Notes: generated by a model not told the origin, from the sequence alone. Positions 55,020 to 64,000 are shown, counted from the stretch's first letter. The stretch: 64,000 bases of DNA from Cytobacillus oceanisediminis (GCF_007830235.1 NZ_VLKI01000001.1:1-64000); one strand, 5' to 3'. Made by a program: numbers and translations.

Positions 55020-56288
55020 TTATCCAAAAAGCTTAAAGACTCCAAATACGAGAGTTGAAATGATTGCGAGTGTTAAACCGACCAGAGACTCGTATGGCAT
55101 CAGTTTTAAGCGTTCTTTAATCTCCATATTGACGCTGCCTGCAGTGGCATGGAAAAAGCTTCCGTGCGGTAAGTGGTCAAGTACGGTGGCACCAGCATGG
55201 ATCATGGCAGCTCCAGCCAATGCGGATACACCCAGTCCTAAAATCGTGCTGCCGAAGACGCCGCTCGCTACTGCAGTACCAGCAGTTGTTGATGCTGTTG
55301 CTGCAGACATGAAAATACCTGAAGCAGGCGCCAGCAGATAAGCAGGTAGACCCGATGAGCTTAATGCATTAATGATGACATCTTTTAATGCTGAGTTGGC
55401 AATAATGCCTGCCAATGTTCCAGTTCCCAATAGCATGATGGCTACGCCAGACATTTTGCTTAGACCGGAAACAGCATAGTCATTGATTTTTCTTGTTTTT
55501 CTCATTGCAATGGCACCTACTATACCTCCGATTGGCAGAGCTACCATTGGGTCAATATTGATATCAAATAATGGGCGCAGCGCCAGTAAAATAATTGTAA
55601 CCAGCGGTGCGATCATAGCTGTAAAGAATAACGGGAGCTTTGTATTGTCTGGCACTTCCACATCTTCAGTCATCACGGCTGAACCTTTATTTACGAGTTT
55701 CTTGGCAATGATGTACGTAACAGCCAGTCCAAAAACAGCCGGAATGATTCCCGCAGCCATAACGGATGTAAGCGGAACGCCAAATGCATCTGATGCAGCA
55801 ATGGCATTCGGATTCGGTGACATAATGTTCCCAGCTTTACCGCCGCCGATCATCGCAAGCAAAATTGCCATTTTTGACAGCCTAGCTCTCTTTGCAATGG
55901 CTAGAGCGATTGGTGAGACTGTGATTACGGCTACGTCGACGAAAACACCGACCATTGTTAAAATCATCGTCGCTACTGCCAATGCCAGCAGTGCCCGGGT
56001 CTCTCCGAATTTTTTTACAATTGTTTCAGCAATGGAGGATGCAGCACCTGATTCAATCAGGACACCTGCCAGAATACCTGCTGCGAGAATTCTCAGGACT
56101 GCTGGAATGATTCCTTTGGCGCCTTCCATCATTAAATTCACGGTATTTGTAATATCTACACCGCCGATCAAGCCGCCAATTAATGCACCGGCAACCATCC
56201 CATACGCAGGCGGCACTTTTTTCAAGATTAATAGAATAGCAATCACTAAGGCACTTATGGCCCCTAAAGCGCTTACAGTAACATCCAT
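55020..56288 (-). CDS. GntP family permease
   Basis: A 422-residue gluconate:H+ symporter-family carrier with about 12 helices; SPNPNAIAASDAFGVP and SGIFMSAATASTTAGTAVAS are GntP signatures. ATG 56288 after GGGAGG is chosen. With glycerate kinase downstream and CdaR upstream, glycerate is the probable substrate. Confidence 0.88.
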   Translation of the reverse strand: MDVTVSALGAISALVIAILLILKKVPPAYGMVAGALIGGLIGGVDITNTVNLMMEGAKGIIPAVLRILAAGILAGVLIESGAASSIAETIVKKFGETRALLALAVATMILTMVGVFVDVAVITVSPIALAIAKRARLSKMAILLAMIGGGKAGNIMSPNPNAIAASDAFGVPLTSVMAAGIIPAVFGLAVTYIIAKKLVNKGSAVMTEDVEVPDNTKLPLFFTAMIAPLVTIILLALRPLFDINIDPMVALPIGGIVGAIAMRKTRKINDYAVSGLSKMSGVAIMLLGTGTLAGIIANSALKDVIINALSSSGLPAYLLAPASGIFMSAATASTTAGTAVASGVFGSTILGLGVSALAGAAMIHAGATVLDHLPHGSFFHATAGSVNMEIKERLKLMPYESLVGLTLAIISTLVFGVFKLFG

Positions 56289-56328
56289 ATGAAAACCTCC
56301 CAAGGTGCTTGTTTGCTTATGAATCTAT

Positions 56329-56342
56329 TGTAAGCGTTTGCC
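56329..56342 (-). promoter_or_regulatory. Candidate cre (CcpA) site
   Basis: TGTAAGCGTTTGCC differs from the cre consensus (TGWAANCGNTNWCA) near the 3' end only. It lies about 40 nt before the GntP start, where CcpA binding would repress the glycerate genes on preferred sugars. Confidence 0.5.
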
Positions 56343-56395
56343 GTGCTTATTACATTGTGAATGAAGATGAAATAACTGAATGGAATTTTCAATTA

Positions 56396-56413
56396 ATTGT
56401 GCATATGCACAAT
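56396..56413. promoter_or_regulatory. Candidate CdaR operator palindrome
   Basis: ATTGTGCATATGCACAAT is an 18-bp perfect palindrome. It ends at the last base of the CdaR stop codon and lies 108 nt before the GntP ATG, a fitting place for an activator site of CdaR. Confidence 0.55.
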
Positions 56414-57519
56414 CAGCGAAGATCATTTAATATTTTTGCTATATACAGTTCCATTAAATTCTTTATATTTCTAGGATCCTTTCCTGTTAGTTCCGTTATT
56501 TTATCCAGACGGTATCTGAGTGTATTGCGATGAATAAATAAGCTTTCCGCGATTTTGTTCAGCTCTCCGCCTTCTTTTATGTAAAAATCCAGGGTATGGG
56601 CCAATTCCCCTTTCTTATCCTGCTCAAGCAGCCGATCGTAAAAAGAGAAAGCATTGCCAGCCTGCTCAGTTTGTGCCAGTTTGGATAGCGTAACTTCCAG
56701 CCGGTAATCCTCATATAGGTAAAAATCGGCATCTGGCTCCAACTTTTGTCCAAGCATGAGAACTCTTTGTGCCTGCTGGAAAGAAGTCTTCGTTTCTTTG
56801 ATGGTTTCTGCCAGACTGCCGCATCCGACAATGGTTTTTTCCTTTATTGCTTTGACAAGCCGATTTAAGAAAGCTTTCCGTTCGAATTGGGATCCCGCTT
56901 TAAGAATCACTATTTCATCATTAAAAGTTACACCTGTTAAATCCTGTTTTCCTAGTTCAAATTGAATGGCGCTGATTAGCTGTTGATTAGTTGTTTCTTG
57001 TTTGCCTGAGTGTTTAAGTACCATCGCTGCTCTGGGCTGTTGAAGATCGATACCGAGAAAGCCGGCCCGCTCTTTTATCCATACTTCATTTATATGTTCA
57101 TCAGAAATCAGCTGATTGACAATTTCACTTTGCAGACGCTGCTTCCATTGCACTCTCTCCAGCAAAAAAGATTGCTCTAGCACGAGTTCTGCCGCCATTT
57201 TTACAAGCTCTGCATAATTGCGGATCTGCTCCGGCTCTCCCGTAATACCGACAACACCTACAATTTGATTATTAAAACGGATTGGCAAGTTAATTCCCGG
57301 CTTTGATCCTTTTAATTCTGAAGCCTTTGATTCATCAATTTCCACGCTTTCAGCTTTTTTTAATACTAAAACTGCCCCGTCATGAATTTGGTTAATCCTC
57401 TCGCGATCACCCGACCCAATGATAATGCCCTCCGCATTCATAACGTTTATATTCCTATTTAATATTTTCATCGTCCGTTCCACTATTTCCTGAGCCAGCT
57501 CATGAGTCAAAAACTCCAT
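56413..57519 (-). CDS. CdaR-type sugar-diacid regulator
   Basis: A 368-residue regulator of the CdaR/SdaR family. An N-terminal diacid-sensing domain (MEFLTHELAQEIVERTMKIL..., IIGSGDRERINQIHDGA) and a C-terminal PucR-type HTH (LNKIAESLFIHRNTLRYRLDKI) are clear. The open frame extends far upstream, but ATG 57519 after GGGAGG matches relatives, though spacing is short; a TTG three codons on is an alternative. Likely activates GntP and glycerate kinase in response to glycerate or sugar diacids. Confidence 0.85.
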   Translation of the reverse strand: MEFLTHELAQEIVERTMKILNRNINVMNAEGIIIGSGDRERINQIHDGAVLVLKKAESVEIDESKASELKGSKPGINLPIRFNNQIVGVVGITGEPEQIRNYAELVKMAAELVLEQSFLLERVQWKQRLQSEIVNQLISDEHINEVWIKERAGFLGIDLQQPRAAMVLKHSGKQETTNQQLISAIQFELGKQDLTGVTFNDEIVILKAGSQFERKAFLNRLVKAIKEKTIVGCGSLAETIKETKTSFQQAQRVLMLGQKLEPDADFYLYEDYRLEVTLSKLAQTEQAGNAFSFYDRLLEQDKKGELAHTLDFYIKEGGELNKIAESLFIHRNTLRYRLDKITELTGKDPRNIKNLMELYIAKILNDLR

Positions 57520-57587
57520 ATACCTCCCGCCTTCCTGTTTTGTTGGTTTTAATTTACCATAGTGAAGATGCACAATAAAACCAAAAC

Positions 57588-57616
57588 AAAAAACCGTGTC
57601 CAAAACACGGTTTTTT
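57588..57616 (-). terminator. Terminator of cys operon
   Basis: AAAAACCGTGT and ACACGGTTTTTT form a strong stem 3 nt after the sirC stop on the minus strand; T/A runs make it possibly bidirectional. Confidence 0.88.
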
Positions 57617-57619
57617 GAA

Positions 57620-58243
57620 TTAATTAGATAAATGTAATGATTGCAAATGGTTCCATTTTTCCTTGCGTGCATCTTCATGTACGCGATATCGGTCATCCAA
57701 CAATTCTGCCAGAAGCTTATTTTTTTCATCCAAAGAGATTGGAAGCCTTTTGATATGCTCACGGCATTGTGCCAAAAAGGCAGTATATCCCGTCCAGCTA
57801 TCATTAAATTGCTCTTCCAATTCTTTTTTCAGTTTGCGGGTAAGCTTGGGGCTAGCACCGTTTGAAGTGACGGCAACCTGAAGATGGCCGCGGCAGACAG
57901 TAGCCGGAAAAGTCACATTCCCTTCTCGGGATTCATCTACAACGCAAACTAGCTGTGTAGGCGCAAGCGACTTGGCCAGAGTATGGTTAATTTCTCGATT
58001 ATTGGTAGCCAGGATGGAGAGAAATGCATCCTTAAAGTCTTCTGGATAGGCTTCACGGTGAACCAGCTCATACCCTTTTTGGTTGGCAAGCCCAATGACA
58101 TCTTTTGAAAAATCAGGTGCAATAAACATAATATCGGCCTGTTCTGCATCTAGCACCATCGCTTTACGGAATGCCACCCTGCCCCCGCCCGCAATAACAA
58201 TTTTTTTGCCAGTTAAATTAATGACTAGCGGCTGCACTGGCAT
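57620..58243 (-). CDS. sirC: Precorrin-2 dehydrogenase
   Basis: A 207-residue SirC/YlnF-type enzyme that oxidises precorrin-2 to sirohydrochlorin for siroheme. VIAGGGRVAFRKAMVL is the NAD site and TSNGASPKLTRKLKKELE the conserved C-terminal segment. It overlaps sirB by 26 nt. Last gene of the sulfate-assimilation operon (ylnF position). Confidence 0.9.
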   Translation of the reverse strand: MPVQPLVINLTGKKIVIAGGGRVAFRKAMVLDAEQADIMFIAPDFSKDVIGLANQKGYELVHREAYPEDFKDAFLSILATNNREINHTLAKSLAPTQLVCVVDESREGNVTFPATVCRGHLQVAVTSNGASPKLTRKLKKELEEQFNDSWTGYTAFLAQCREHIKRLPISLDEKNKLLAELLDDRYRVHEDARKEKWNHLQSLHLSN

Positions 58244-58970
58244 TCTCCTTTCCGTTAGCTTTTTCTATGACAATATCCTGTATAACCTGATGGCTTCCCA
58301 AAGCACCAGTTAGTAAAATCGAGTGTACCTGTTTTTTCTTCTTTTTTACCTCCTTTTTAACCTCACTCAATAGAAGTCCTGCAAATAAAAGATAAGGGAT
58401 GACAATAATTCGACCACTAGCTTTTTCGCATATGGAATCTAGACCTTCTTGGAAAGATGGGGACGCAGCAGCCAAATAACACACGTGGACCTCTTTTATG
58501 CCAAGACGCTGGCTGATCCCTTGTGCGATTGAGTGGAATGATTCTTGTATTGATGGGTCGCTGCTTCCTCTGCCGACTATCAAGATGGAATCATTCAGAC
58601 TAAATGGCTCGGCTTCTATAGTGACCAGTTCAGCAATTGCGTCCAGGATTCTGCCCTGCACGCCAAAAGGATCGGCCATTGTTACGCTTATATTAGGGTG
58701 CTTTTCTATTAGAGGGGCAAGTGCGTCGGGAATATCTTGCTTAATATGGCCTGCTGCCAGCAAAAATAGAGGGACTATGGTTATGTCCGTAGCGCCTTCC
58801 TGGAGACAGCTGTCAAACCCTTGTTCTATTGTTGGTTCTGTGAGTTCGAGAAAGCTCAGCTGCTGAATGGGATGCTTCACCTTTTTTATGACACTCTCTG
58901 TAAAAAGATTTGCTTCCGCAGCACCCTGTTTCGAACGGGTTCCATGGCCGATATATAAAATCGCTTTCAT
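58218..58970 (-). CDS. sirB: Sirohydrochlorin ferrochelatase
   Basis: A 250-residue two-half CbiX-type chelatase inserting Fe2+ into sirohydrochlorin (YlnE). GHGTRSKQGAAEA near the N-terminus has the metal-binding His, and PLFLLAAGHIKQDIP has the second. Forms the last two genes of the cys operon with sirC. A 653-nt spacer of repeats separates it from cobA, unlike the tight B. subtilis order. Confidence 0.9.
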   Translation of the reverse strand: MKAILYIGHGTRSKQGAAEANLFTESVIKKVKHPIQQLSFLELTEPTIEQGFDSCLQEGATDITIVPLFLLAAGHIKQDIPDALAPLIEKHPNISVTMADPFGVQGRILDAIAELVTIEAEPFSLNDSILIVGRGSSDPSIQESFHSIAQGISQRLGIKEVHVCYLAAASPSFQEGLDSICEKASGRIIVIPYLLFAGLLLSEVKKEVKKKKKQVHSILLTGALGSHQVIQDIVIEKANGKENASAAASH

Positions 58971-59113
58971 ATGGGGACTCCTTCCTTGATAGTTTGAGAT
59001 AAATAAAGAGACTTTGGGAACTACTATTTTTAATAAGCAAAATAACGAGTGAGCAGCAGTTTGGCATGATTTATTTTACTCTACTCCAGTAACAACTTAT
59101 AATTCCTGCTTAA

Positions 59114-59338
59114 CGCCACGAGGAATTATAAGTCGTTCTCTAATGGAATGGCGTCGATACCAACGGAATTTACGCCAAATGCAGGTAATTGCGTCATTAA
59201 TGAGGAAATATGCGTCGTGACTTGTATGGTATGCGTCGCTCCCTAAAGGAATTGAGTTGATTTCAACGGGATTTGCTCCGAAAGCAGGTAATTGCTCCTT
59301 AAACGAGAAATTACGCGTCATTCGTTATATGGACGCAA
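59114..59338. repeat. 21-nt periodic repeat tract D (GCGTC anchor)
   Basis: Anchors of the type GCGTC, ACGCC or GCTCC recur at 59114, 59134, 59152, 59173, 59192, 59213, 59234, 59255, 59276, 59295, 59316 and about 59334. The step is 18-21 nt, mostly 20-21. No gene. Confidence 0.7.
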
Positions 59339-59390
59339 TTACTTTAGTGAATGAAACATATCATCAAAGCCGCTAATTATTTGGATCCTT

Positions 59391-59582
59391 GCGCATAAAT
59401 CTCCTGAAGTCGCGCACTTTTTGCAGAAGCTCACGCGTAAACTTTCTTAGTCTGCGCATATTTCTTGGCAGGCCGATCCTAAACTTGGTTTCTGCGCATA
59501 AATCCTTAAAAGTCTCGCACAAATTGCGGTTAGCCACGCACATTTGACTGAAACGGGCGCATATTTCTTGGATAGGGGCGCA
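59391..59582. repeat. 21-nt periodic repeat tract E (GCGCA anchor)
   Basis: GCGCA or a one-base variant at 59391, 59412, 59454, 59494, 59515, 59536, 59557 and 59578, with degenerate copies near 59433 and 59475. The step is close to 21 nt throughout. The spacing is kept where spacers share no obvious sequence. No gene in 58971-59623. Confidence 0.75.
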
Positions 59583-59623
59583 TAAAATAGCTCCCTTCCT
59601 CCTATACCACAAATAGGTTCACT

Positions 59624-60406
59624 CTACCCCTGCATAACCGGTAAATGGGGCAAAACTTCTTCTTCGAACCAGTTAATTTTATCGTGGAGCTTAACTACAT
59701 CGCCAATAACGATCATACTAGGGTTTGCGATATTGGCCTCATTTACCTTCTGTTCAATATTGGCTAGAGTACCTGTTACAGTCCGCTGTTCTCCCAGGGT
59801 TCCCCAGTGTACAAGTGCAATTAGTGTTTGCGGGGATTTTCCATTGTCCAGTAAATTCTTCACGATGTTTGGCAAATGCGATACACCCATGTAGACACAA
59901 ATGGTGTCTACCGCATGAGCCAAATGAGCCCATTGGTGCTCAGCTTCCTCATTTCCTGCTTGGTGGCCGGTGACAAACGCGAAGCTCTTGCTTAAGGTCC
60001 GGTGTGTGACAGGAATGCCTGCATAGGCTGCAGCTGCAATTCCTGCAGTAATGCCTGGAACGATTTCAAACGCGACGCCATTTTTCACACACTCTTCCGC
60101 TTCTTCACCGCCTCTTCCGAAAACAAAAGGATCTCCTCCCTTTAAGCGGCAAACCTGGAGTCCCTTTTTAGCATATTTGACAAGAAGATGGTTAATCGTT
60201 TCCTGCTTCATAACGTGATGATTTGGAAGTTTCCCACAGTATACGAGCTGCGCTTCTTTTTTGGCATATTTTAAAAGTTCCGGATTCACGAGACGATCAT
60301 AAAGAACGACATCCGCTTCCTGAAGGCAACGCATTCCTTTGACAGTAATTAATTCGGGATCTCCCGGACCTGCACCCACTAAATAAACTTTTCCCGTCAC
60401 CATCAT
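59624..60406 (-). CDS. cobA: Uroporphyrinogen-III C-methyltransferase
   Basis: A 260-residue SUMT (YlnD type). VYLVGAGPGDPELITVKG, VLYDRLVNPELL, RLKGGDPFVFGRGGEE and PGITAGIAAAAYAGIPVTHR are diagnostic. It makes precorrin-2, feeding sirC and sirB for siroheme of sulfite reductase. ATG 60406 follows AGAAAGGA. Confidence 0.93.
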   Translation of the reverse strand: MMVTGKVYLVGAGPGDPELITVKGMRCLQEADVVLYDRLVNPELLKYAKKEAQLVYCGKLPNHHVMKQETINHLLVKYAKKGLQVCRLKGGDPFVFGRGGEEAEECVKNGVAFEIVPGITAGIAAAAYAGIPVTHRTLSKSFAFVTGHQAGNEEAEHQWAHLAHAVDTICVYMGVSHLPNIVKNLLDNGKSPQTLIALVHWGTLGEQRTVTGTLANIEQKVNEANIANPSMIVIGDVVKLHDKINWFEEEVLPHLPVMQG

Positions 60407-60482
60407 GATCGTCCTTTCTAAAATGTTTTTTTGTTTTGCCTGTTTTCTCATTGATTGTTGTTTTAGTTTGTAAATGATGCCC

Positions 60483-60605
60483 GTTGATTTCCGCTGCTGG
60501 CACTTGCTTTCCGCGGGGAGGAATGAGAGCCTCCTCGGCTTCGTCTGTGGGGTCTCTCACCCCCTCTCCTCCCGCAGGAGTCAAGTGCCCTCCGCTCCAA
60601 TCAAC
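60483..60605. repeat. Palindromic Bacillus-type intergenic repeat
   Basis: A 123-nt G+C-rich imperfect palindrome. GTTGATT and GGCACTTG arms pair with CAAGTGCC and AATCAAC, and inner GGAGGAATGAGAG/CTCTCACC segments continue the fold. Sequences with TTCCGCGGGGAGG and CTCCCGCAGGAGTC cores are widespread in Bacillaceae intergenic DNA. In contrast with the flanking A+T-rich spacer it looks inserted. Confidence 0.75.
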
Positions 60606-60751
60606 TCAGACGCTATACTCAGTTAACCGCCCAAATGCAACAAACTATACCAAAACAGTTTTGATTTTATATATACTTATACAGTCATTTATTAAGCTTT
60701 TATTCTAATTGATTTTTATAATACCATTTTTCAGAGTGAAATAGTAGGAAT

Positions 60752-60789
60752 TATTTTAGAAAAGGAGCCTCTTCCACAAAAGAGACTCC
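60752..60789 (-). terminator. Terminator after assimilatory cysC
   Basis: GGAGCCTCTT and AAGAGACTCC pair (60764-60789), one mismatch. On the minus strand TTTTCTAAAAT follows. It would end, or attenuate, transcription before cobA. Confidence 0.8.
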
Positions 60790-60795
60790 CGATTT

Positions 60796-61395
60796 TTATA
60801 AAATATTTTTTTCGCGGAGATAACTTAAAATCTGTTCTACCGCTTCTTCAACTGAGAATTGATCAGACCGAACGGTTATTTCCGGATAATCAGGTGCTTC
60901 ATAGGGAGAATCAATTCCGGTAAAGTCCTTAATTTCCCCGCGGCGTGCTTTTACATAAAGCTGCTTTGGATCGCGGCGTTCGCATTCTTCCAATGGGCAG
61001 TCGATGAATACCTCAACAAATTCCCCTTCTTCAAAAAGCGCTCTCACTCCGTCTCTGTCGGAACGGAATGGGGAGATAAAGGCTGTTGTGACAATTTTTC
61101 CGCTGTCGACAAAAAGCTTGGCGACCTCCCCAATTCGGCGGATATTTTCATTCCGATCACTTTCTGAAAAACCTAGGTCCTTATTTAATCCATGGCGGAC
61201 ATTATCTCCATCGAGGACATATTCATTGATTCCCTGTCGAAATAGTTCATGTGAGACTGCGTTCGCAATGGTCGATTTTCCTGAACCGGATAAGCCTGTG
61301 AACCAAAGCACGACACTGCCATGGCCGTTTTGTGCGCGTCTTTCTTCCTTAGATATAGTGGCATCATGCCAGGTTATGTTTGTTGCCTTCGTCAT
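60796..61395 (-). CDS. cysC: APS kinase (assimilatory operon copy)
   Basis: A 199-residue adenylylsulfate kinase: [10 protein letters not shown]-loop, [47 protein letters not shown]. Immediately downstream of sat (16 nt). It shares much sequence with the other cysC at 23391 but differs in many positions, so the pair is not a recent copy. Confidence 0.94.
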   Translation of the reverse strand: MTKATNITWHDATISKEERRAQNGHGSVVLWFTGLSGSGKSTIANAVSHELFRQGINEYVLDGDNVRHGLNKDLGFSESDRNENIRRIGEVAKLFVDSGKIVTTAFISPFRSDRDGVRALFEEGEFVEVFIDCPLEECERRDPKQLYVKARRGEIKDFTGIDSPYEAPDYPEITVRSDQFSVEEAVEQILSYLREKNIL

Positions 61396-61411
61396 TTTGC
61401 TGCCTCCCCCC

Positions 61412-62557
61412 TCAAACCGTTTCTTTCTCTCTCATGCCTTCAATTAATACCTCAACAACCTCTTTCCGGCTGAAGGTTGATGGCGGAAGTTCACCGTTGC
61501 GGAGCATTTCCCTAACCTTCGTACCTGATAGAATGACGCGGTCTTCTTTGCTGTGAGGGCAGGTTTTATCTGAAGCCATGCCTTCGCACTTGTTGCAATA
61601 GAAGCTATGTTCAAAGAATAAAGGCTTGATGCCAAGCTCTTCTTCGGTAAAGTTGCTGAAAATATGCTGCGCATCATAGGTACCATAATAATTGCCTACG
61701 CCGGCGTGGTCCCTTCCAACAATGAAATGCGTGCAGCCGAAGTTTTTGCGGGCAATCGCGTGGAAAATCGCTTCACGAGGGCCAGCATATCTCATCGCAG
61801 CCGGATAAACAGCCAGCTGTGTACGATCCTTTGGATAGTAATTTTCCAAAAGGACGCGATAGCTCTTCAGGCGCACATCTGCCGGGATGTCATCTGACTT
61901 TGTTTCACCGACAAGCGGGTTTAGGAAAAGTCCATCCACTGTTTCCAGGGCTGCTTTTTGGATGTATTCATGGGCTCGGTGAACTGGATTTCTTGTTTGG
62001 AAACCAACAACGGTTTTCCAGCCTTTTTCTTCAAATAACGCTCTTGTTTTTTGAGGCTCGAACCAAACATCTTCTGCTACACCCTTGCCAGGCTTTTTAA
62101 TAAGGGTTACTTCACCGCCAACATACACCGGTCCGCGTTCGAACAGCCTTTTTACACCAGGATGTGCAAGTTCTTCTGTTTTGTAGACTTCACGGGCTTC
62201 TTTGCTTAAGTCCGGTTCGTACCATTCAGAAACTGTGATCACGCCATAAACAATGCCTTCGTTAACTAGCTTTAATTTCTCCCCAGCTGCAAGCTCCTCT
62301 GCTTTTTCATTTGATACTGGGAGCGTAACAGGGATTGACCAAACTGTTCCGTCTGCTAATCTCATTTTCTCTACAACAGATTCATAGTCTGCTTTTCCAA
62401 GGAAACCAGTCAGGGGGCTGAATAATCCTACGCCGATCAGCTCTAGATCACTCAGTGCGATGGCATCAATCGGGATTTCTTTTTCAATTCCTGCAAGATT
62501 GTAATTGGAGTCAAATGCTTGAACTAGTTTTCCTCCATGAGGTTTCGGTAAAGCCAT
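61412..62557 (-). CDS. sat: ATP sulfurylase (assimilatory operon copy)
   Basis: A 381-residue sulfate adenylyltransferase. [33 protein letters not shown] and [18 protein letters not shown] are the family motifs. The second sat in this window, in the standard cysH-cysP-sat-cysC order. Confidence 0.95.
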   Translation of the reverse strand: MALPKPHGGKLVQAFDSNYNLAGIEKEIPIDAIALSDLELIGVGLFSPLTGFLGKADYESVVEKMRLADGTVWSIPVTLPVSNEKAEELAAGEKLKLVNEGIVYGVITVSEWYEPDLSKEAREVYKTEELAHPGVKRLFERGPVYVGGEVTLIKKPGKGVAEDVWFEPQKTRALFEEKGWKTVVGFQTRNPVHRAHEYIQKAALETVDGLFLNPLVGETKSDDIPADVRLKSYRVLLENYYPKDRTQLAVYPAAMRYAGPREAIFHAIARKNFGCTHFIVGRDHAGVGNYYGTYDAQHIFSNFTEEELGIKPLFFEHSFYCNKCEGMASDKTCPHSKEDRVILSGTKVREMLRNGELPPSTFSRKEVVEVLIEGMREKETV

Positions 62558-62584
62558 TTTTTCATCAACCTTTCCTGTTAGAAT

Positions 62585-63649
62585 TTACTTTTTTTCAGTT
62601 AACGGCCTTGCACTTGATGTTGCCTGAGTCATTAAAAACTTCACTCCGAAAACGGATATGAGTACACCCAGCATTGCAATGACCGGATACACATTCTGCT
62701 CAATTACCAGCTGGATGAATGTGTAGGATAGAACCATTGATAGTACTGGAGAAACAACCCATACAACCAATAGCTGGACAACTATATCCTTTTTTAGGAC
62801 GGAACGGCCTTGTTTGGCAAATCCGATCCCGATAATGGATGAGGTCGTGATTTGCGTTAATGGAACTGGAATTCCAAAAATGGATGCTGCCATGACGATT
62901 CCGGCACCTGTACCCGAAATGACACAGCCTTCTTCCAATCTGATGCTGGTAATCTTTTTTCCATTCGTTTCCAGAACCTTTTTTCCGAGAAAAACCGCTC
63001 CAGCTGCAACGAATAATCCTCCCCAGAAGATTCCGTTAGCGGTGCTCATGATCCCTGCGCCAACCAGTGGTCCAACAGCGTTCGCGACATTATTCATGCC
63101 AGCAGAGAAGGCTTCAAACACGCCCATGAAAATGACAAGGGCAGTTAATATCGGGATTGACTTTGGGGTGCTGACCAATTTTTGCATGAAGGGTTTCTTC
63201 AACAGTGTTGCTGCCAAAATGGCAATAATAAAGGCTACAACTGGTGTAAGGAGCCAAAACATGACAATCCATGCCAGCTTTCCTGCAAAAACCGATTGAT
63301 ATACAATCCCGGCACCGACTACTGCTCCGACAGTTACTTCGCTGGTTGACAGCGGAATTCCAAATACATTAGCCAGAAACAGTGAGAGTGCTGCAGAAGC
63401 GATTACAATGAGGGCAACCGCCTCTGTAAATGTACTCTGCGGTACAATTCCGCTTCCCATTGTCTTAACGACTTCCCCTCCGCCCAGCCATGCCCCCAAA
63501 AAAACGGCCATTCCGCAAAGGATGAGAGCTATGATCCTGTTTTTAATAACACCTGAGCCATAAGCGATCCCCATTGATGCTGCTGCTCCGCTGGCACCTA
63601 TATTCATGGCAAAAAACAAACCAACAGTGACCGCTATAATTGTGAGCAT
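62585..63649 (-). CDS. cysP: Sulfate permease CysP (PiT family)
   Basis: A 354-residue inorganic phosphate transporter-family permease with about 10 helices. MNIGASGAAASMGIAYGSGVIKNR and AGMNNVANAVGPLVGAG are the two PiT repeats. In Bacillus the member between cysH and sat is the sulfate permease CysP. Starts 15 nt after cysH. Confidence 0.9.
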   Translation of the reverse strand: MLTIIAVTVGLFFAMNIGASGAAASMGIAYGSGVIKNRIIALILCGMAVFLGAWLGGGEVVKTMGSGIVPQSTFTEAVALIVIASAALSLFLANVFGIPLSTSEVTVGAVVGAGIVYQSVFAGKLAWIVMFWLLTPVVAFIIAILAATLLKKPFMQKLVSTPKSIPILTALVIFMGVFEAFSAGMNNVANAVGPLVGAGIMSTANGIFWGGLFVAAGAVFLGKKVLETNGKKITSIRLEEGCVISGTGAGIVMAASIFGIPVPLTQITTSSIIGIGFAKQGRSVLKKDIVVQLLVVWVVSPVLSMVLSYTFIQLVIEQNVYPVIAMLGVLISVFGVKFLMTQATSSARPLTEKK

Positions 63650-63664
63650 CTCATCTCCCTCCTT

Positions 63665-64000
63665 TTACCTGGTATGAAGTCCACATTCGGTCTTGCCGCT
63701 ACCTGACCATCGGCCGGCACGGGAATCGCCGTTTTCATCGACTGCCTGTGTACAGGGAAAGCAGCCGATACTTGGGTAGCCATGATCATGGAGTGTGTTA
63801 TATGGAAGATCATTTTCCCTGATATAGGACCAAACTTCATCCCAGGTCCAGTGAATGAGCGGGCAGATTTTGATATTTCTGAACTTTTCGTCCCTGTTGA
63901 GAAATTCCGTGTTGGCTCTCGTAGGCGATTGCTCGCGTCGAAGGCCTGAAATCCATGCCTCCTTTGGCGTTAAGGCTTCTCTTAGTGGGATAACCTTGCG
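63665..64000 (-). CDS. cysH: (Phospho)adenylylsulfate reductase, 5' part beyond edge
   Basis: The last 111 residues of CysH are visible, running off the right edge. [34 protein letters not shown] and the terminal ECGLH-type Cys motif identify the thioredoxin-dependent reductase that makes sulfite; the CFPCT and ECG cysteines suit an [4Fe-4S] form. First gene of the operon; its promoter lies outside the window. Confidence 0.92.
   Translation of the reverse strand, partial: RKVIPLREALTPKEAWISGLRREQSPTRANTEFLNRDEKFRNIKICPLIHWTWDEVWSYIRENDLPYNTLHDHGYPSIGCFPCTQAVDENGDSRAGRWSGSGKTECGLHTR

Noticed and set aside
55483..56292. 269-codon plus-strand ORF opposite the GntP permease
   Set aside because: Antisense shadow of a well-defined transporter gene; no ribosome site and no sensible protein pattern.
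59114..59582. CRISPR-like regular spacing
   Set aside because: The repeated part is only 4-5 nt and the step 20-21 nt; CRISPR repeats are 23-40 nt with similar-sized spacers, and no cas genes are present.

Overview
The window looks like chromosome of a low-GC, endospore-forming Bacillaceae member (Bacillus/Cytobacillus/Mesobacillus type). Evidence: a cysH-type sulfate assimilation operon in the Bacillus order, a spoIISA/spoIISB toxin-antitoxin pair, spsIJKL-type dTDP-rhamnose genes, CgeB- and CgeD-like spore-surface glycosyltransferases, SigK-like promoters, AGGAGG-type ribosome sites and frequent TTG/GTG starts. No rRNA, tRNA, CRISPR array or intact mobile element was seen.

Region 1 (1-31 kb) is a large, visibly A+T-rich glycan locus, mostly on the minus strand. 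It holds sugar-nucleotide genes (dTDP-rhamnose; UDP-HexNAc 4,6-dehydratase; GDP-mannose by pgcA, manC and gmd), at least six glycosyltransferases of different folds (GT61, CgeB-like, GT2/CgeD-like, GT-D, a tandem double GT4, GT4), a methyltransferase, a DUF4214 protein, small Cys proteins and THREE sulfotransferases. Embedded in it is a plus-strand operon of SLC13 anion permease, APS kinase and ATP sulfurylase, able to import sulfate and make PAPS, the sulfotransferase donor. SigK-like promoters precede gmd and a Cys-rich protein. The most interesting reading is a mother-cell-expressed pathway for a sulfated spore-surface polysaccharide with its own PAPS supply, separate from the assimilatory sat-cysC pair at 60.8-62.6 kb.

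Region 2 (31-43.5 kb) has the SpoIIS toxin-antitoxin module with a second, previously unannotated SpoIISB-like ORF, an aldehyde dehydrogenase, and a GntR-controlled catabolic block (CoA-transferase, LeuCD-like hydro-lyase, SSS and MFS transporters, flavin reductase; divergently GntR and an HMG-CoA-lyase-like enzyme) with three identical TTGTATACAA operators. The enzyme set fits catabolism of a C5 acid through citramalyl-CoA. The block ends in a chimeric remnant of an AbgT transporter.

Region 3 (43.5-57.5 kb) is ordinary chromosome: NERD protein, SulP transporter with ArsR regulator, chemotaxis receptor, PbuE-like exporter, DUF1646 transporter, a broken osmC gene, a quinone oxidoreductase, and a CdaR/GntP/glycerate kinase block.

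Region 4 (57.6-64 kb) is the assimilatory operon cysH(partial)-cysP-sat-cysC-cobA-sirB-sirC, interrupted between cysC and cobA by a palindromic Bacillus-type repeat and between cobA and sirB by two unusual repeat tracts. Five intergenic tracts in regions 2-4 share a striking architecture: a 3-5 nt anchor, different in each tract, recurring every 20-21 nt with unrelated sequence between.
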